DNA of 19,139 nucleotides, taken from NCBI GenBank assembly GCA_041946865.1, contig JBHGBF010000084.1, positions 1 through 19,139 of the forward strand. Reading direction: 5' to 3'. Positions 15,211-19,139 of this stretch are shown here, piece by piece. The notes below the pieces were generated by a model that made no database searches, had not been told where the DNA came from, and was given only the letters and a program-made list of their open reading frames with translations. Each line of letters begins with the position of its first letter. The stretch's first letter is position 1. A program made the translations under genes and the position numbers. The DNA comes from RPQK01 sp041946865 (lineage in GTDB: Bacteria > Acidobacteriota > UBA6911 > RPQK01).

Positions 15211-16449
15211 ATGCCCCAACCCATTATCATGCCGAAGCTCGGCCAGATGACCGAGGAAAGCCGCGTCGTTCGCTGGCTAAAGCAGGAAGGGCAAGCTGTC
15301 GCCAAAGGCGAAGCCCTGCTCGAAATCGAAACCGACAAGGCGTCCATGGAGGTCGAAAGCTTCTACGACGGAGTGTTGCTCAAGATCCTGGTCCCCGAAG
15401 GCGAGACCGTCCCTGTCATGCAGACGATCGGTTACATAGGGGAGCCGGGTGAGAGCATGACGGAAAACCACGGCTTTGCCCAGCCGGACAGCCCCGGCAG
15501 CGCAGGCAGCCTGCCTGCTCCCGAGGAAACGGCCATGATCGAGCCGGAGGCCCAAGTCGGACCTCCCCCGGACGCCGGCGCGGCCACAATAGGAAACTCG
15601 GAACCAGAGCGGATCAAGATCAGCCCCCGTGCGGCCGGACTTGCTTTGGCCCGCAGTCTTGACCTGCGCGTCATTCAGGGCAGCGGGCCTGGCGGACGGA
15701 TCGTTGAGCGGGACGTGATAGAGGCTTTGGAGAAAACGAAAACGTCGACCAAGGCCCCGACGGCCGCCCCGGCGCCACAGCCCGGCAGGCCGCTCTCACG
15801 CATGCGGCAGATCATCAGCCAGCGCCTGACCTCCAGCTTCACCTCAACGCCCCACTTCTATGTGACGGTATCGGTGGATATGACGAGCGTTGAGAAAAAT
15901 CGTTCGGACCTCAAAGCCAGGTCCAAGCGGGTCTCAGTCACCGATTTTGTCGTGAAAGCCGCGGCCGAAGCGCTGCTCGAGTTTCCCGACTGCAACAGCT
16001 GGACGGACGGGAAAACGGTAACGCCGCACTCAGGGGTTCACATCGGTGTCGCCGTCGCCCTCGAGGACGGGCTGGTGGTCCCCGTGGTTCGGGACGCAGA
16101 CAGGTTGTCGCTCTCAGAGATTTCCTCGCTGACCAGGGAGCTGGTCGAAAAGGCGAAAGGCGGCAGGCTGAAGCCGGAGGAAATGAGCGGAAGCAGTTTC
16201 ACGATCTCGAATATGGGCATGCTGGATGTCGAGAATTTCACTGCGATCATCAATCCGGGCGAAAGCGCCATTCTGGCTGTCGGATCGGCCAGGCCGGAGC
16301 CTGTCGCCGTCGGCGGTCGCATCGAGATCCGGCCCATGATGAAGATGACACTTTCCGCCGATCATCGCCTGGTTGACGGGGCGCTTGCGGCCCGGTTCCT
16401 CAACAGACTCAAAGACCGGCTGGAGCATGGAGATGAAGATGCACGGTGA
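15211..16449 (+). CDS. dihydrolipoamide acyltransferase (E2) of a 2-oxo acid dehydrogenase-type complex
   Basis: A 412-residue E2. AAGAGG lies 7 nt before the ATG and 1 nt after the E1 stop, so translation is probably coupled. One lipoyl domain (residues 1-78) has the lipoylated lysine K43 in ETDKASME. A Pro/Ala/Glu-rich linker leads to a peripheral subunit-binding domain (about 134-173, ISPRAAGLALARSLDL and GPGGRIVERDV). A second Pro/Ala linker leads to the catalytic domain with the HxxxD site HRLVDG (H385, D389) and SFTISNMGMLDVENFTAIINPGESAILAVG. All catalytic features are present. It takes the acyl group from the fused E1. The E3 that must reoxidise its lipoate is not in this window. Confidence 0.95.
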   Translation: MPQPIIMPKLGQMTEESRVVRWLKQEGQAVAKGEALLEIETDKASMEVESFYDGVLLKILVPEGETVPVMQTIGYIGEPGESMTENHGFAQPDSPGSAGSLPAPEETAMIEPEAQVGPPPDAGAATIGNSEPERIKISPRAAGLALARSLDLRVIQGSGPGGRIVERDVIEALEKTKTSTKAPTAAPAPQPGRPLSRMRQIISQRLTSSFTSTPHFYVTVSVDMTSVEKNRSDLKARSKRVSVTDFVVKAAAEALLEFPDCNSWTDGKTVTPHSGVHIGVAVALEDGLVVPVVRDADRLSLSEISSLTRELVEKAKGGRLKPEEMSGSSFTISNMGMLDVENFTAIINPGESAILAVGSARPEPVAVGGRIEIRPMMKMTLSADHRLVDGALAARFLNRLKDRLEHGDEDAR

Positions 16450-17722
16450 CAGTGTATTCGCAGGTTCGATTCCTCCGCAAATGCGAGCGCTCGTTCTGGA
16501 GGGCAAAGGTTTTGAAGCGCTGGCGGTGCGAACTGTGCCCACTCCGAAACCCGGTCCCCGGCAGCTCCTCGGCCGTGTGAATGCGGCCGGGATCTGCACC
16601 TCCTTGATCAAGCTCGTTGAACAGGGGTCCGACCATCCGCTGCTGGGCGGCTGGGATGTCGCACGGTTTCCCCTCATTCTCGGCGACGAGGGCGTTGTTA
16701 CGATTTGCGAAGTGGGATCGGACCTCGCGACCCGTTACTCGGTCGGCGAACGCTACGCCACACAACCCGCAGTCGACCACTGCCCAATCAACCATCGGGA
16801 GCGGTATCGCGATGGCGGACAAGGAATTTGGAAAGTGGCAGTCGGATATACACTTCCCGGACACCTCGCCGAGTACATGCTGATCCCCGAGGAGGTTCTG
16901 GAGGCAGGCTGCCTCTTGCCGCTTGGCGATTCCTCTCTTCCGGACTCCCATGCGGCAACCGCGGAGCCATTGTCCTGCGTGATCTCCGCCCAGGCCCACC
17001 ATGTTCACCTGCATCAGGACACGCCCCTGGCTCCCCGCACTGCGTCGACGGGTCTCAGAGCGGGCGGTATAACGGTCGTCATAGGCGCAGGCGCGATGGG
17101 CCGGATGCATGTCGACCTGGCCATCAGCTACAAGCCCCGCGTGATTGTGGTTTCGGACATGATCAACGATCGTCTGGCCCGGGTGCAACGCATGTTCACG
17201 GAGCGCGCGGGCAAGAGCGGAATCCGAATCATCACGGTCGATCCGAACCAGACCGATCTGAAACAGCTGGTTGACGAATTGTCCGACTGGGAGGGGGCGG
17301 ACGATGTGATTGTGGCCGTCGGTTCCCGCGAGGCCATCGGCTCTGCCCAGCCGCTGCTCAGGAAAGGGGGAGTGCTGAACCTGTTTGGCGGGCTCAAAAA
17401 AGGGCAGGACATGGTGCCTCTGGATACAACCGCCATCCATTACCGGGAGCTCATCATCACAGGCTCAAGCGGCGGTTCGCCGTGGGACGTCGCACGAGCG
17501 TTGGAGCTGATGAAAAAGGGGGCGTTGGATCCTTCGGCCCACATCACGCGCATCGGCGACCTCGAACACTCGATTGAGTTCCTTCGAATGATCAAGAACC
17601 AGGAGTTGGACGGGAAAGCCGTCGTCTATCCCCATCGCAGGTCTGATCGAATCCTTGCAGTCGACCGCTGGGAGGCCGCAGACGAGCGGCGTTACTTGAG
17701 AGCAGAAGTTGACCACGCGTAA
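16439..17722 (+). CDS. medium-chain dehydrogenase (sorbitol dehydrogenase / sorbose-1-phosphate reductase-like)
   Basis: A 427-residue NAD(P)-dependent alcohol dehydrogenase of the MDR superfamily. I favour the ATG at 16439 (GGAG 6 nt upstream). ATGs at 16427 and 16433 are also in frame, and all overlap the end of the E2 gene. The catalytic domain has NAAGICTSLIK (C53 as zinc ligand) and E176 in AEPLSCV. The usual GHE reads GDE (residues 82-84), which changes one expected zinc-ligand position. The four-cysteine structural-zinc loop is not seen. The Rossmann motif is VVIGAGAMG (213-221). Overall it resembles L-sorbose-1-phosphate reductase and polyol dehydrogenases more than ethanol dehydrogenases. 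With the next gene it suggests interconversion of a polyol or its phosphate and a keto sugar. Confidence 0.85.
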   Translation: MHGDSVFAGSIPPQMRALVLEGKGFEALAVRTVPTPKPGPRQLLGRVNAAGICTSLIKLVEQGSDHPLLGGWDVARFPLILGDEGVVTICEVGSDLATRYSVGERYATQPAVDHCPINHRERYRDGGQGIWKVAVGYTLPGHLAEYMLIPEEVLEAGCLLPLGDSSLPDSHAATAEPLSCVISAQAHHVHLHQDTPLAPRTASTGLRAGGITVVIGAGAMGRMHVDLAISYKPRVIVVSDMINDRLARVQRMFTERAGKSGIRIITVDPNQTDLKQLVDELSDWEGADDVIVAVGSREAIGSAQPLLRKGGVLNLFGGLKKGQDMVPLDTTAIHYRELIITGSSGGSPWDVARALELMKKGALDPSAHITRIGDLEHSIEFLRMIKNQELDGKAVVYPHRRSDRILAVDRWEAADERRYLRAEVDHA

Positions 17723-19010
17723 ACGAACTTTCGTGGGATTTGGTTTTGGAGCGATCCAGGCCGGCCTTTTTCTTTACGAGGCTCAGCAATCCGGCGCCTT
17801 CGACAGGCTGGTCGTAGCCGAAGTCCTGCCCGACGTTGTTCAAAACCTCCGGGCAGCCGGCGGGTGCTGCCGGGTGAACATCGCCCGATCGAACAAGGTC
17901 GAGGTAGCAGAAATAGGACCGATCGAGATTCTGGACCCGGCGGTCGAAGACGATCGGCAGGCGCTGATCGACGCAATTGCCGAAGCACAGGAAATCGCGA
18001 CCGCCGTTCCAAGTGTCTCCTTCTACAAGTCACCCTCTCCGGGCAGCATTCATCGGCTGCTGGCGCGCGGACTTACCGAAAAATGCCGGCGGGCCGGCCC
18101 GCGGGCTGTCGTTTACGCAGCGGAGAATCACAACCAGGCGGCCGAGATCCTGGAGAACCAGACGTGTGAAGAGTTGTCGTCCGAGAGCCGAAAGCGCGTG
18201 TTCGGTTGGGTCCGGTTTCTGAACACAGTGATTGGAAAGATGAGCGGCGTCGTCCGTGCCCCCCAGGAGGTCGCAGACGCAGGCCTCGTTACCGTGACCG
18301 AGGGGGATAGCCGTGCCTTCCTCGTCGAAGAATTCAATCGCATCCTGGTCTCGCGAATCGATTTCGGCCCCGGCGCCAAGGCCTTTCACCGCGGAATCCG
18401 GGTATTCCAGGAGAAAGACGACCTCCTTCCGTTTGAGGAAGCCAAGCTTTACGGTCATAACGCGACTCATGCCCTGGCTGCCTATCTTGCTCAGCTGAAG
18501 GGAATTCCCCACATCGCTGACCTCAATCGCTTCCCTGCTCTGATGACCTTCCTGCGCGACGCATTCCTCGAGGAGTCCGGACGAGCCCTGGTCGCCAGGC
18601 ACAAAGGCCTCGATCCGCTCTTCACCGTGGAAGGATATCGGGCATACGCCGAAGACCTGCTTGAGCGCATGGTCAACCCCTTCCTGCGAGACACCGCCGA
18701 GAGAGTCGGTCGCGACCCCCGCCGCAAACTCGGCTGGGATGACCGCCTGATTGGGACCATTCGCCTGGCGTTGGCCGAGGGGATCCATCCTTGGCGCTTC
18801 AGCCTGGGAGCGACAGCCGCCCTCGCCTGTCTGCACCCCGAACTGCTGGAAAACGACTCGCCTGCCCTTGCGGCTTTGCTCGAAGACTGCTGGCAAGGAG
18901 TCACAAGAAATCCGGCTGAGCAGGCAACCGTCCAAGCCGAAATCCTCAAGGCCTGGCCCATCCTGCAGAGTTGGATGCGCGGTGGCGCTTTGCCGGAATC
19001 AAGAGGATAA
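17709..19010 (+). CDS. mannitol-1-phosphate 5-dehydrogenase-like polyol-phosphate dehydrogenase
   Basis: A 433-residue protein of the long-chain mannitol dehydrogenase family. The start is a TTG at 17709, 14 nt before the end of the previous gene and with only a weak ribosome site. No ATG fits, because the Rossmann strand begins at residue 7 (TFVGFGFGAIQAGLFLYEA). Matches to MtlD include AENHNQAAE (138-146), FLNTVIGKMSGVV (170-182) and the catalytic block KLYGHNATHALAAYLAQLKG (K246, N251, H254). It should oxidise a polyol phosphate with NAD, but the exact substrate (mannitol-1-phosphate or another) is not readable here. It is the last gene of the unit; palindromic repeats follow at once. Confidence 0.88.
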   Translation: MTTRKRTFVGFGFGAIQAGLFLYEAQQSGAFDRLVVAEVLPDVVQNLRAAGGCCRVNIARSNKVEVAEIGPIEILDPAVEDDRQALIDAIAEAQEIATAVPSVSFYKSPSPGSIHRLLARGLTEKCRRAGPRAVVYAAENHNQAAEILENQTCEELSSESRKRVFGWVRFLNTVIGKMSGVVRAPQEVADAGLVTVTEGDSRAFLVEEFNRILVSRIDFGPGAKAFHRGIRVFQEKDDLLPFEEAKLYGHNATHALAAYLAQLKGIPHIADLNRFPALMTFLRDAFLEESGRALVARHKGLDPLFTVEGYRAYAEDLLERMVNPFLRDTAERVGRDPRRKLGWDDRLIGTIRLALAEGIHPWRFSLGATAALACLHPELLENDSPALAALLEDCWQGVTRNPAEQATVQAEILKAWPILQSWMRGGALPESRG

Positions 19011-19028
19011 CCAACTCTTTCCCGACGC

Positions 19029-19093
19029 GTAAGCCCTCAGTCTTCGCAGGACGCGGCTCCGAAAGCGCCCTGCGAAGACTGAAACTGAGTTAC
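19029..19093. repeat. 65-bp GTAA-ended palindrome related to the norC insertion
   Basis: Arms CAGTCTTCGCAGG (19038-19050) and CCTGCGAAGACTG (19069-19081) are perfect. Outside them the element starts GTAAGCCCT and ends AACTGAGTTAC. The opening, GTAAGCCCTCAGTCTT, matches the norC-upstream element at 14 of 16 bases, but the inner arm is unrelated. It lies 18 nt after the last gene's stop and could act as its terminator. No clean 8-bp target duplication is visible. Confidence 0.6.
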
Positions 19094-19101
19094 CGGCACG
19101 A

Positions 19102-19139
19102 GTAATCCCTCAGTCTTGTTTGTAGTGCCGCCTTTAAGC
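19102..19139. mobile_element. second copy of the palindromic MITE-like element, truncated by the window end
   Basis: These 38 bases match 8605-8642 with one difference (C in place of G at the sixth base). The right arm lies outside the window. The 8 bases before it (CGGCACGA, 19094-19101) are predicted to recur directly after its right end if this copy also has a target duplication. Confidence 0.8.

Noticed and set aside
16409..17440. A long antisense frame opposite the MDR dehydrogenase
   Set aside because: Same reason: composition shadow with no domain signature, fully covered by a well-supported gene.

Overview
The window is high-GC bacterial DNA, about 60% by eye. It most likely comes from an Acidobacteriota genome. 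The main clue is a protein with the 'VWFA-related Acidobacterial' architecture. Supporting clues are a Sel1/TPR-like exported protein of the kind common in that phylum and intergenic DNA rich in CAGCTTTCAGC-type repeats. This placement is an inference from protein families, because no rRNA gene is present.

Region 1 (1-5815) is a minus-strand four-gene unit, read from right to left: an exported TPR protein, a sensor histidine kinase, an OmpR/PhoB-type response regulator and an exported VWFA-type protein. The first two junctions are ATGA stop/start overlaps and the third gap is 28 nt. In front of the first gene lie two 11-bp-spaced copies of TGTTACCG next to a -10-like box, the layout expected of an OmpR/PhoB-family operator. 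The TPR gene seems to have a one-base frameshift that separates its start and signal peptide from its TPR body. A 62-bp tandem duplication lies beyond the VWFA gene.

Region 2 (5816-8580, minus strand) is a nitric oxide reductase unit. It holds a NorC with an extra C-terminal haem c domain, a NorB with all metal ligands, and a small exported DUF6448-like protein. A 66-bp perfect-armed palindrome with GTAA termini and an 8-bp target duplication has inserted 24 bp upstream of the norC start. A TGAC-N4-GTCA site, resembling NnrR/DNR sites, lies further upstream.

Region 3 (9043-11680) holds a stand-alone PRPP-type phosphoribosyltransferase, an exported Phe/Gly/His-rich repeat protein, and a convergent orphan type I periplasmic-binding-fold protein that lacks a signal peptide.

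Region 4 (12061-19010, plus strand) is a five-gene catabolic unit: a DeoR-family repressor with a strong, nearly leaderless promoter and a GlpR-like operator, a fused E1-alpha/beta 2-oxo acid (or acetoin-type) dehydrogenase, its lipoyl E2, a medium-chain dehydrogenase, and a mannitol-1-phosphate-dehydrogenase-like protein. I read it as a sugar-alcohol or sugar-phosphate pathway that ends in a TPP/lipoate acyl-transfer step. The substrate cannot be told from the sequence, and no E3, kinase or transporter is in the window. Two more GTAA-ended palindromes related to the norC insertion follow, and the last one is cut by the window end. No tRNA, rRNA, CRISPR array or transposase gene was seen.
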